Assembly (NCBI GenBank): GCA_030549495.1
Contig: JAUIRK010000897.1
Location: 866,965 to 930,964 of the forward strand
Reading direction: 5' to 3'
DNA length: 64,000 bases
DNA from: Nectonema munidae
Taxonomy: Eukaryota; Nematomorpha; Nectonematoida; Nectonematidae
Shown: one piece after another, positions 47,551 to 58,789 of the stretch
Layout: each line of letters starts with the position of its first letter
Position numbering within the stretch: the first letter of the stretch is position 1
The notes under the pieces: generated by a model
Told to the model about the DNA's origin: nothing
The model's database searches: none
Seen by the model: only the letters and a program-made list of their open reading frames with translations
Translations under genes and position numbers: made by a program

Positions 47551-47649
47551 TAAGAATCGACAGAAAGCCATAATCTTTGCAATCTTTAGAAGAATTTTTG
47601 AAGATCAAAATTCAAAAAAGAGATAAAGACACGTAAATAGTTTTTCAGT

Positions 47650-48180
47650 CGATAGAGAATGAATTTTTTTATGAAAATCAATCAAACCTGTCAAAAAATT
47701 GATTTATATTTGACATATCATCTCAAAAAGGAATTTTTTATTTAAATAATTATGTAAAGTTTTTACACATATATACCCATTTTCAAGTATGCTGAATTCA
47801 GTGGTGATATTGATTTGTTACGATTTACGAAAATCAATCAAACATGTCAAATAATGATTTAAATAAGACACCCCATGTCAAAATTAAATTGTTTATTCTT
47901 ATAAAAAGTTTCTTGTAGATATATACTTACTTTCAAGTATGTAGAATTCAGTGGTTATATTCATTTTATATGAAAATCAATCGAACCTGTCAAAAAATAG
48001 ATTTATATATGACAGCTGATGTCAAAATTAAAATTTTTATTGAAATATTTATAAAAAATTTTTTACACATATATACCATTTTCAAGTATACCCAATTTAG
48101 TGGTGATGGCTATTTTTTATGAAAATCAATCAAACTTTTTTAAAAAACGATTAAACCTGTCAATCAATGTCAAATATATA
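47650..48180. repeat. tandem array, period about 150 bp, about 3.4 units
   Basis: Units carry ATGAAAATCAATCAAACCTG and TCAAAAAATTGATTTATA followed by TGACA, then CCCATTTTCAAGTATGCTGA and ATTCAGTGGTGATATT. Successive TGACA or equivalent positions (47711, about 47865, 48010) are 145-154 apart. The sequence is clearly related to the 31.5-kb array and, more distantly, to the 58.8-kb array. Confidence 0.85.
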
Positions 48181-49254
48181 AACTTGAAAATAAATTCTAC
48201 TTACAGTATTTCTGTTCTAATTATTTTCTTAATTTATTAAATAAATTAACTTTAGTTTTTTAATTCACTCAAAATATTTCATTTTTCAATAAATTAGGTA
48301 TCTCGATAAGACCTCCATCGTTTTGGCTACAAATTCGTTATCGACGGTAGTCTCTACATCTTTTCTTATATACTTTATACAGTATGCAATTTTACTATTC
48401 ATTCTATGATGATCCTTTCTTGGCAGCTCTTTTTCATTAGAAATTTATTTTCTTCAATGTGTGTTTGAAAAAACATTTTTAAGGATTGATTTTGAAAAGA
48501 TTTTTTCCTCTCAAAGCATTCTGATTAAAGAATCTTCTTGATGATCTTAGGCTTTTTTTTATCAGTATTGTGTATTTTATTATCAGGCCTGAATATTTGT
48601 CAACCAATCTCAATTCAAAGGTTTTTTTCGGATGAATCATTCGTGTTGTTCATTGTTCAATTACAAAAAGTTGTCCATCTTCTTCATCTAAAAGATTTTC
48701 TCTTTCACGCAAAAGGAAAAAATTCAATTTAAATTAAAAAATATCTTGATAGTGACTAAATTCTTACATATTAGCATCTACCATTTTTGATAAATCTGAC
48801 GTATTCTAAATTTTCAGATTTCTTACCCATCTTAGTTAAATGATAATTGTAATCCTAGATGATAAGCTATAGATTTAAATATTTTTCATTTGTAAAAGAG
48901 GAACTTCTTTTTCACAGTTAAAATCTTTTTTGAAGCATCTAATATTATATAATTAAACCACTTCCTAGTTCATTAGAACATGGTAGATCTTCCATTTAGT
49001 CAAGATACATATTATTTTAATTATTTGTTTTGATCACATGTTCTCTTTTCAATTAGTTTTCAGGTTGCTTCCTTCTCTCATACAAATTTTCAAAAGATTT
49101 TATAATACGTTTTTTTTAATAAATATTTCATAATCAAGATGATTGAAAAAAGTATTATAAGCCAAAATATAGAAAAAAAGAAAGTTTATTTTTACCATAA
49201 AACTAAAATATAACAATTTTTTTAATTTTTTTTACAGAATTGATTTTCAGGCAT
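48181..49254. other. non-coding AT-rich DNA
   Basis: No recognisable gene, repeat or element boundary. The 64-codon frame at 48538-48732 is a hydrophobic AT-driven frame. Confidence 0.5.
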
Positions 49255-50010
49255 ACATCACTAATTTAATTGACACTTTCAGATATTTTAAAACCTCTAA
49301 ATGTAAGTTCTGAGTTTAGAAATAAAACTAGTATGGTTGATTTGGTATATAAAGATATATTTCATGTAAAATTAGAGAGAATATTTTTGGAGATAGTTTT
49401 CAAAAGTAAACTTCAAATTTGATTTTCACTGGCATGTTTTAAAATCTCTAAATGCGACAACTAAAACCAGAAATGAAATCAGCATGGTCGATTCGGTATA
49501 AAAACATATATTTCATGTAAAATTTGAATCAATATTTTTGGAGACAAATTTTAGAAGTAAACCGCAAATTTAATTGAGACTTTTAAGTATTTTCAAATCC
49601 TAAATACAAAAACTGAGTCCATAAATGAAACTAGCATTGTAAAAAAATATATATTTCATATAAAATTGGAGATAAAAATTTTTAAAGACAATTTTCAGAC
49701 GTAAACCACAAATTTTATTAAGTGTCTTTTCAAACATTAAATCCAAAATCTGAGTCAAAAAATAAAACCAGTATGGTTGATTTGGTTGTTGATAAAAACA
49801 TATATTTCATGTAAAATTTGTATGAATGTTTTTGGAGACAATTTTTAGAAGCAAACCGCAAATTCGATTAACACGTATGTATTTTCATATGCTAAATATG
49901 AAAATGAGTCCAGAAATGAAACCAGCATGGCCGATTTAGTATAAAAACATATATTTCATGTAAAATTTGAACGTATATTTTATTAGCTATATTTCTCATC
50001 AATCAAAATT
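49255..50010. repeat. tandem array, period about 150 bp, 5 units, different sequence
   Basis: The word TATATTTCATGTAAAATT recurs with its TTCAT at 49361, 49512, 49655, 49806 and 49955, giving spacings of 151, 143, 151 and 149. Units also share ATATTTTTGGAGACAATTTT, AAGTAAACCGCAAATTT and GAAACTAGCATGG. The period equals that of the other arrays, but I find no clear shared sequence box with them. Confidence 0.9.
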
Positions 50011-50510
50011 TTGATTGACATTTTCTAAAAAGTAGCCATGATTGTTGAAAAAAAATTAAATATATAAAGTGTTATGCGTTTACAACTCTATATAATTATA
50101 AATTTTGAAGGAATATAGAACCTAATTTATAAGGTTTACTAGAGGTAATCTCAAACTTTTGATGAAAAATTTTAATTTTTGGTTTTTATTGACAGTTTTT
50201 GACAAGAGTCACTCAACTTGAAGGGATATGATTCCGCTAATTTTGTACAATTAATTTTTAAGACTTTAAGTTAAGACATTCAATAAGAGATTGGTTGATT
50301 TACACATGTAAGTCAATGGGGACTCGAAAGCTGGCATAAAGCTTGATCAATTGATTTTGATTGATTGAACAAGGAGTTGCCTGGTATAAATTTTGCAAGT
50401 GAGGAGTGATGATTGTAAAAAAAAATTAATAAATAAAAAAGGAAAGAAATAAAGTTAGGAGATTTAAATTATGCCGTTTTTCAATATCTTTGATTAAGGT
50501 TGATAGGTGT

Positions 50511-50920
50511 TTAATAAGTTGAAGGTTTGGTTGATTGAAATTGACACAGCTTGTAAGACGCAATGACTTGAAAGTTGTAAATTTGAGGTTTTATGAAAAT
50601 TTCATCAAGTGATTTAATAATAAATCCGCGTTCTTTCATACATTTTGCAATAAAGTTACCGGTCAAATGTTGAGTTTTCTCGCATTCAAAAATTAAGTGG
50701 TTGGCATCTTCAATTTTTTCCAACGTAAAAGGCAGAGTAAATCTGTAGAGATTCCTTTCAGATATAAAAATTTCTTGCATATACAGTTACCTGTTAACCA
50801 TCTTAAAGGTTCAGGTGGAAGAGTTTACAGTTTTAATTTACAGAGACTATTAATTTTATATTTCTTTGAATACTTAGACAATAAGAGATTTACACATATA
50901 AAAAATTTTAATGCGTAGAA
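50511..50920 (-). pseudogene. LINE 3'-end coding remnant (RNase H-bearing LINE type)
   Basis: On the minus strand, PPEPLRWLTGNCICKKFLYL in one frame is followed by KIEDANHLIFECEKTQHLTG and KCMKERGFIIKSLDEIF in another. This is the C-terminal RWLTG...C...HLIFEC knuckle region of I/R1/LOA-type LINEs and corresponds to RWLSGHCPCKTYFF...C in the LINE at 56.6 kb. Only the 3' tip is present, as expected for a 5'-truncated copy, with at least one frameshift. Confidence 0.6.
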
Positions 50921-52746
50921 CGGAACATATTATTCAAATTATATTTGTTTAACAATAAATTTATTATTTTATAATAAAAAAATCCCATACTCAAAAGCTT
51001 CGTGTAAAAAATTTTTCCGTTTGGTTAACAGAAATTATTATGAATTTGAACATAGAAAATACATCTTGAAGGAGGCTAAATAAAGCATGTTTTATTTATA
51101 ATAAAGAAATTGTTAAATAATCTGGGCCATTAGAAAAAGAATATTCTATTGCAAAAAGAGAAAAGTGAGTAATGTGAATAAAATGCGTATTTATGTAGTA
51201 TATTCAAGGCTATTAAAGCATTAGTGTTATTTCTAAATGAGTAAGGACTTTGTTGTCCAGGGAATATTTTTCGTGACTGTGATGTAATAAGCATTACATA
51301 AACATTATTTAAGATGTAATAAATTCTTACATAAAGAATTAGACCTTTTTTAAATACAATTTACAAACTTTTTGATTAAATAACCAAAAATTATGATACG
51401 CCTTAGCGTCTACAATCGCGAATATCAATTCTTGTTCTACAATCGCAAGAAATGTAAAACCCAACATGGACGCATCTAATGAAACTCGAAAAGTTTTCGG
51501 CTTCGCAATCTCATCAGACACTTTAGCCATGCCAAATTTTCCAGTACCAAAGATAGGTTTCTTCCAGATGACTGGCAATGAAAAGTACCTCATTATGTTC
51601 ACAAAGTTTGACGATACATTCAATAAGTTTCTTCCTTGGACAATCCTGCAGATGAGCCTTCATGACGTTCCCACTCCATCATATGCACGATTCAATATCT
51701 TAAACTTTGGCAATTGATTCGAAGTGGTCTTTACACTAGACGTTTCAACTTACCTGGCGATTAAGCTGACCAACAAAGATATGGTGCAGGGACAACTCGA
51801 AGCTAGGCACCTACCAAATGAGAAGATACAGACTGGACCAATCATATGCTCTTCTATTATATCCAATTGACGGTGGGTATAAATACACAAACTCTAGGCA
51901 TATATCACCTCTGTTTGCTCAAAACTTAAGCAAACTCACTTGTTGTTTTCCCTTCTATTGTTTATGTGCTATAATCTGTGTCTTTTATTAATAATATGTA
52001 TGTATATGTAATTTCTATTTGCTTTATTTTAATTTTAATTAAGTTTTAGAGTATTTCTTCTTGGAAGAATATACGAAAATAATTTTTTAGGGAAAAAAGC
52101 TTCAAATAGTAAATATTTTATGGCATCAATATGAAAAATATAATAATGAAATAATTAGTTTCTCAGTACAAAAAATATTTTTAACATTAATTTTTTTTAT
52201 AATTTTTAAAATTATTAAACTTATACTGCAGATATAAAAAAAATGATAAAAATTTATAAGCATTCTTAACTTGGCTTAACAAAAATTGTGGTAGGTGTTC
52301 TAATTAAAATTGAGAATAAGATTTCATTAGAAAAATTATAACCTTTTAAAAGGCAAAAAAGAAACCTATGTAAGTATTTTGAGTTAGAGTGAGATTGAAT
52401 CCGCACCCATACTTTTTATATATTTTTACTTTTGAAATGGGATATAATTTTGCAATCTTTTAAGAACATGGTATAGAATGATTTGTGGATCATATAAAAT
52501 TTTTTTTAAAAGAATTCCATCCAATCTAAAAAATGCTCTAATGAAAATAATTTTATATGTGAAAATTAATTCTTTGTTGAGTTTTATTTTTATTTTTACA
52601 ACCTACTTTTGTTTATATTGTTTTCCTACTTGCAATCAATATTACTTCACCATTGTATTAAAAAGACTCCAAGTAATAGCTAGTTTTCAAATTACTGATA
52701 AAAAGTCTTTTTTTCTAAGGGAAAATATCTTCTTAAGAAATGAAAT
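50921..52746. other. non-coding region with a TATA-bearing stretch
   Basis: Two overlapping frames at 51339-51717 (94 codons minus, 83 codons plus) have fairly balanced codons but match nothing I know. At 51876-51883 there is TATAAATA followed by a pyrimidine-rich AAACTCACTTGTTGTTTTCC stretch, an arrangement like the gypsy LTR at 24.2 kb. It could be a solo LTR or a host promoter; neither is proven. Confidence 0.35.
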
Positions 52747-53039
52747 ATTACCTATAGTAAAAAAATATGGTTGGAAAAATAATGCTCTTTAAATGAAATA
52801 TTACCTATAGTAAAGACAAATGCATTCTTTCGTGACCCAATTACAATATAAAAAAATGGCGCTGTGTCTTTCTTTCAAAGATCTCATACCCATACATGAT
52901 TACAAATCCTCACTTTTTTCTCATTGTTCTATCTCCTAAAGTCTACTTTCTTTGTCGCAAGCCTCTTTTTATTAACATTTTAATTATTATTATTATTATT
53001 TTTTTTTTAAATAACTTTTAACTGCACTCTATATTATTT

Positions 53040-54060
53040 CCCCACCTCACATTTTACATTTCCACCACTTAATCGCTTACTAACCTCCGCAACAACCAGT
53101 CTCACATCATTCCATTCATGTCTTCTCAAACAAAACGCCCAAGAAACGATTCCCCTACAACCCCCACATCTTCTCAAATCATCTCCCATCTCTTCGACCA
53201 ATTTATTTCCAAGACCACACTCCCCTCTGAAACAACTTAATCCAACAGCGAGCGCACCACCTACATTACACACAATCCCTAAACCTAAGAAAACTCTCAA
53301 TCCAGATCTATCAATTATGCTCACACCACTAGATCCACCCGAAAGTAGAACCGATAAAGCTAACTTCAAAAAAAACATAATAAAAAATATGGAAACCCAC
53401 AAACATCCTATAAACATTAAAAACACGCGCAGCTCATCTTCAGGAACCCTCTTATCAATTCGAAAACAATAGACAAAAAGAAATGGCCATAAAATCACTA
53501 GCGAACAATGGCATCACCGCCCACGACATCCACCTAGTATTCCACGTCTAGTGCTTTCTTGCATCCTCATTGTCATCCCTATTGAAAATATCGCTACCCA
53601 ATTCCTACATGAGAACTGCTTCCTTAAAGACTTAGGCTCACTAACGTCAATTAAACAATTAGGCAAAAAGGGCTTGTACTCCTACACTATATCATTTACA
53701 CACTTTTCAAGCATCTTTGCGAAAATCCTAAAATCATTCTAAACCACACAATTCTTCAGTCCAAAATATTCAAATCACGTCTTACACAATGCGACAACTG
53801 TCTAAAATTCCACCACACATCATCAAAATGTAAATCCTCATCTCCACACTGCAACCACTGCGGCAACAGGGGTCACTCAATCTCCACATGCATTTTCAAT
53901 AAAGATCCCTTTAAAATATCATGCTCAAACTGCCATCAGAATCATCCCTCCACATCTGATAAACCTCAACGAGGCACACGCAAATACCATCAAAAACTAC
54001 ATATGCTAAATTTTCTTCACATTAATCTGAACCACTCCTCCCATAGCTGGTCAAATCTTC
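53040..54060 (+). pseudogene. LINE ORF1 (gag-like) with CCHC zinc knuckles
   Basis: A proline/serine/threonine-rich N-terminal region is followed by CDNCLKFHHTSSKC (about 53790) and CNHCGNRGHSISTC (about 53848), two perfect CX2CX4HX4C knuckles, and a third partial C..C...H (about 53930). Such knuckles bind nucleic acid in LINE ORF1 proteins. The reading is broken by stops and frame changes. The minus-strand 154-codon frame across 53034-53498 is a by-product of the G-poor composition. Confidence 0.65.
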
Positions 54061-54069
54061 TCAACATTC

Positions 54070-54870
54070 TCTTCTCTTAATCCTACGACGTTTTCTCTCT
54101 AAATGAACCCTACACTTCAAAACTCTCTCCTCCACCTCATACAAATGAATACACCTCTCTCTACACCTCTAACTCATTACTCCGCATGCATTCTAATAAG
54201 GTCCATACTAAATTTCTCTTTTCTTTCTCAATTCTTGTCACAACAATACGTATTCACAATAATTTTCTCTCAAAACGCACCTCTCCTATTCTGCTCCTAT
54301 TACTCGCCTCCTTCCAACCCCAAAGCATTCAGCCACATCGCATCACTATCTAATTCATATCATTTAATAATCTCAACGGACTGTAACGCCCGATCTTTTC
54401 TTTGGGACCATAAGGAAAACATGCGCGGCGTTGAATCTCTATCTTTTATCACACAAGATAACCTACGAATATCCTACGACACAAAAAATCCTACCTTCTT
54501 TAAAATCGTTCAGAACAACTTAATTTCCTCTCACATCGACATCACTCTAGCGTCACCAAACACCCACAATCTCATTTTTAACTGGACCATCTCCGACCAA
54601 CCATCCGCATCTGATCACCACTACATCACTTTCCAGATTGATTTTACCCCAATTTTCTATACGCACGCCCTAACAATATCTGCAAAGCACACTCACTGGT
54701 GCACATTTTTGCGAACACTTGTAACCCAGTTACCTGAATCCATACCCGCGCTATCCACAACCACCGAGATAGAAGCTGCTGCTCTCAAAATCAATAACAT
54801 ACTTTCTTCTGCCATCAACCTGTCCACACCTTCTAACCCCTTTCCCAGAAGGAAACATGCATACTTCTAG
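54070..54870 (+). pseudogene. LINE endonuclease domain
   Basis: An open stretch with AP-endonuclease-like blocks: SYYSPPSNPKAFSHIASL (about 54300), LIISTDCNARSFLWDHKENM (about 54367), ISSHIDITLASPN (about 54527) and the catalytic PSASDHHYITF (about 54603). In intact elements this domain nicks target DNA to prime reverse transcription. The start (QMNTPLS...) is preceded by a disrupted N-terminal part (HINLNHSSHSWSNLL, about 54020) in another frame. Confidence 0.7.
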
Positions 54871-54900
54871 ACCTCAACCTTAAACCAACAAAAGAAAATC

Positions 54901-56097
54901 TTGCGTCACGCTCTAAAAAATTTAAGAAAGGATCCCCCTTCATCTAACATTTCTCTGTACTCAAGTATTCGACATCTCTACCTTCGCTGCCTAAAAAAAG
55001 AGAAACGAAATGCTTGGATCAATTTCACTTCCAATTCATCGTCCAACCCCTGGCCCATAATCAACACACTCACGAAAGTAAAAAAACATCCATCGAATCT
55101 CCATCAACTTCTTCCCCACACAGACACTTTCCAAACAGACCTTTTCTTCGACATCGATAACACATTCAACAGCGCCTGACACCCCGCCATCATCCTCAAG
55201 ATGCATCTCAAAAAATACCCACCCTACATAATCAAGCTAATCAGCAACTACCTACAATACCGCTGCTTAATCTTCCGCAAAAAATCCATCCGCGCAGTTC
55301 ATACACTCTCTCTCTCTCTCCACTCCCCAAGGAGGTTGCCTCTCTGACATCCTCTGGCTCATTCTCATCAATCCTCTCCTAGATCTCCTCGAGTCCAAAT
55401 CTCACTTTTCCCAGTGCTACTCCAACGATTTTCTCTTTTCTTTCTCAGCAAACACACAACACGAAAATCTCCAGAATATCACCTCACTTACTTCAAAAAC
55501 ACCTACATCAAACTATCACAGACTCTGTTCCAACTAAGACAAGCAATCTCATACAAATGGGGTCTAAGTATCCTTCATTCTTTATTCATCTACAAGTCTC
55601 TCATACTTTCGGTAATCCAATACAGCATCCTCTCATGGGGCTCATCGCTCGCTCACCCATCCACCCTTACATATTTATTCAAAATTCATAGACTCAGTCT
55701 ATTAGCCATCTTGAAAGCTTATCGCACAACCCCAACATCTATTCTAGAAATCACACTGAACTGCATACCACTTTTAATCCAACTGAAAGACACCTTCATC
55801 AGACGCTACATTTGCACATACAAATCTCTACTTCCCCCATCTTCAGCCTCCCATTCACATCGTCCACTGAACGCATCACACCCTCACACGAAACTGCTTC
55901 ACACATCACTTCCCACTTCGCACCGTTACCTCATACACACTAAGGTACACCCCACCACATTAGTACATCCCTCTTCGCGCCTTCCTTTTGCTATCACTAC
56001 TCACACAAACAAATCTCTCGCCGCTAAACAGGTAAAAAAGCTCAGACATCGCTCCGACCCTTCAACACTGAGAATCTTCACAGACGCTTCCAAGTAA
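54901..56097 (+). pseudogene. LINE reverse transcriptase, fingers largely deleted
   Basis: A linker (NAWINFTSNSSSNPWPIINT, about 55009) is soon followed by RT motif A, FFDIDNTFNSA (about 55145), motif B, QGGCLSDILWLILINPLLDL in a shifted frame (about 55330), and motif C, where the expected ADD is read as YSNDFLF (about 55420). The C-terminal thumb, SILSWGSSLAHPSTLTYLFK onward, is open to the RNase H. The finger region between the linker and motif A is too short compared with other LINEs, suggesting a deletion. Enzymatically dead. Confidence 0.65.
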
Positions 56098-56830
56098 TTG
56101 CAAAAATGCGCTATCGCCACCGCTTTTTATGCAGGCGCCTCTCTATCTCCCTTCTTTTCTATAAGCTCTCCTCTAAATCATTTAACTACAACTTATGATG
56201 CTGAATGTCAAGCTTTAATCACCTCATGCGATCAGATCACCCAACACATCAATACCTTCACACGTTTCACTCATATTCATTTCTATACAGAGTCCTTGAA
56301 CATCACGCGCGGTCTACACCTTATCAAAAACGTTCCCTTCTTTGCTTCCATCTTGTTCTCAAAACTACGACTCCTCTCCACTCATTTCACTGTCTCCATT
56401 TTCTGGTGCCCCGCTCACCTCAAAATACATGAAAACCTGCATGTTGACCATCTCGCCAAAAGAACCTTATCAAGACCCTGCATAACACATTTGACCTCAG
56501 TACACCCCAACGTCTTACTACGCAACATTTCCATGCACACTCAAAACCAATGGCAAAACTCCCTCACCAATTCCACAAACACCCGGCTTTCGTGCATATC
56601 AAACATCAATACCATACACCAATCTTGGGCTTCGCACAAATACACTCCATCGAGATCTCTTATTAGGTGGCTCTCGGGTCATTGCCCCTGCAAAACCTAC
56701 TTTTTTCGCATCAAACTCTCAGACAACATGACGTGTCGGTTCTGCAACGCACTTTTCGAAACACCATATCACCTCGCCTTCCTCTGCCTATTCTTCATCT
56801 CACACCGACACAAACTTATCAACACATGAG
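56060..56830 (+). pseudogene. LINE RNase H domain and C-terminal knuckle
   Basis: RNase H motifs in order: IFTDASK (first Asp, about 56083), TTYDAECQALI (Glu, about 56190), IHFYTESLNITRG (third position Glu where Asp is usual, about 56278) and HVDHLAK (last Asp, about 56441). It ends with the cysteine-rich WLSGHCPCKTYFFRIK...C (about 56670-56790). A stop lies right after IFTDASK. RNase H places the element in the I/LOA/R1 assemblage and not in Jockey/CR1. Confidence 0.7.
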
Positions 56831-57274
56831 CCTCAACCCTTGGCCACTTTCCCACTAATCTAAGCGACATCATTACTTACCCAGAACTCTTAAACTTACT
56901 CTCCGCGATAGGCACTATTGAACCCTTCACCTCAGCCCACAATAAAACCGCTATCCTTTTCTATATATATTTATTATTTCTAGAATACTCCTAACATTCT
57001 TCTTTGCATTCTTCTCTTCAACCCCCATCAAGCAATTTGGAAAGTGCTTTGACATCTCTACCTACCTACCTATAGTAAAAAATATGGTCGAAAAAATAAT
57101 GCTAGCTTTTTGCTATTTGGTGAGACTTTTTAACAAATACACCCAAACAGATGAAAACACATTTAAATATTCACAGAATAAGTTAAATATACATAGAAGA
57201 ATTATGCTCAGCATAAAACTAATATAAATTATTAAAAATAATTTAAAACATTAAAAAAAAAATTATTTTTTATT

Positions 57275-57405
57275 TGGTTGGTTGGATATCAAAGCTCGTT
57301 CTCCTGTAAGGCTATATGCTCGCATTATGCTTGAAATGGTTAATCATAGATTTTGTAATTTTGTTTTTAAGAGTTTAGAACCTTTGGGATTGAACCCGCT
57401 GAGAG
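57275..57405 (-). mobile_element. SINE family 2, copy C
   Basis: Shares the body with copies A and B (GGTTGGTTGGATATCAAAGC at the 3' end on the plus strand, GGCTATATGCTCGCATTATG, TGAAATGGTTAATCATAG) and keeps part of the head (TTTGGGATTGAACCCGCTGA, equivalent to the B box). The distal head is missing. Flanking duplications were not resolved. Confidence 0.7.
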
Positions 57406-57410
57406 GTATA

Positions 57411-58669
57411 AAATAGCTATATAGAATAATATTTTATTATATATAATGCTTAGGTATTCAATTTTTTTTTAATTGTAATAATTATTTGTAAATAATAATA
57501 TAATTATTTTATAAAATAATTTTTTATTTTAAATATTTGGGTGTAATTGGGTAAAAAGTCCTACCGGTTTCAAAGTTCTACGAAAAAAGATACCGAAACT
57601 GATCATTTTTTTGATAGAAATTGCGGTTCAGACAGAGTTAAATGCAAGAGAATAAAATTAAAAGTTCTAAGCTCTGATGCAAGTATTTCAAGTATTTACT
57701 GTTAAATAATATCAACGACACTGCATTGCAATTTTGATTGGCTTGAGTTTTTAAGGGAACTGAGTTTTGTTCCATTTTAGAAAATTCTAGGTATTGCAAA
57801 CTTACAGTGTAAACATCATTATTGGAATATATGTTATTCTCTAAAAAATTTGTTCGCTTAAGAATCACTATTTTTTCTTGCATCACTGCATATAACAGGC
57901 CAATATAGTCAGAACAAACAGCCTAGAAACAAAAATATTAATAACTTCCATTGAAAAATCAAATAAGTACTTACAAATAGGGATAAACGTGCAAGGGCAC
58001 TTTAATAACAATAAGACAGATTGGTCAAATATTTCAGGCAAAGAAAACAGTTTTCAAAAAATTTCAAATAAATAAAATGGATAGTAATAGGTGAAAAATT
58101 CAAAAAATGAATTATTATAGAAAGGGGTGCTGTTATATTTGAAGCGAAAACACAAAGCTTTATATTTTTTTGCTAGCAAAGTTGCTTTGTAAACACGCGT
58201 ACTTGTAAGTTGTAATGCTACTATTAGGCCTATACATACGATTCTTAACAACCAATTCTTGGAGGTTATTAAATTATAAAAACAGGTTCATACTACCCGG
58301 TGCGAAGCGGCTGAATCATACGAGTGGTTATGATTGTCTAATGTATGGAGCAAAATGCTTAAATGCTGTTGAGATAGCTAAAGCTTCCAATTCGCAGGAG
58401 AACGAGTTAAAATGATTCTCTTTTAGTTTAAAACTGTAAAACTTAGGAAGTTTTTGCAGACCATTTACTTGTAAAAGTAGTATTTGTTTATCATCGTGGG
58501 TCTAGGTTTTTCTTAAAGCTTCTGGTAATTTTACAAAATCATTTGAAGTTTATTCAATCATTTTTGGCCATCTTTTAACGATTCTTCCTAATCTCGTGCT
58601 CAAATAACTTTTTGTCTACCTTCCAATTCTTTTTTACCCGTTTCTAAAGAAAAATTATGAAAGAATATC
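57411..58669. other. non-coding AT-rich DNA
   Basis: No gene recognised. Frames at 57638-57886, 58054-58251 and 58215-58415 are short and match nothing known. Confidence 0.5.
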
Positions 58670-58673
58670 TTAA

Positions 58674-58689
58674 CCCTATTTCAGGCAGG
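58674..58689 (+). repeat. left terminal inverted repeat of the piggyBac element
   Basis: CCCTATTTCAGGCAGG, immediately after TTAA at 58670-58673. CCC at the tip and a TTAA target are the piggyBac rule. Confidence 0.8.
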
Positions 58690-58789
58690 TTTTTTTAATA
58701 ACTTTTTTGGCAGGGAGGGGCGGATTCCGCCCCCCCCCCCCTCTCATTAGATTCTATAAAGGAGAAATTTTTTCGCAAATAATTTAATA

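Larger units (their letters stand above)
52787..57066 (+). mobile_element. RNase H-bearing LINE (I/R1/LOA group), near full-length, broken
   Basis: A 4.3-kb element with ORF1 zinc knuckles, endonuclease, reverse transcriptase and RNase H, ending in a CTACCTACCTACC simple-repeat tail. It is flanked by a long direct repeat of about 36 bp, ACCTATAGTAAAAAAATATG... at 52750-52786 and 57068-57103, with small differences. A further copy of AATGAAATATTACCTATAGT lies at 52792-52811, just inside the 5' junction. The coding strand is strikingly G-poor and C-rich, unlike the surrounding DNA. Several stops and an apparent deletion in the RT fingers make it non-functional. Confidence 0.8.

Noticed and set aside
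51339-51990. host gene or solo LTR with a TATAAATA box
   Set aside because: The frames on both strands match nothing known, and no repeat borders or target duplication could be found; kept only as a remark in the region entry.
53034-53498. 154-codon minus-strand frame with membrane-like segments
   Set aside because: It is antisense to the G-poor LINE ORF1; few G on the coding strand means few minus-strand stops, which explains its length.
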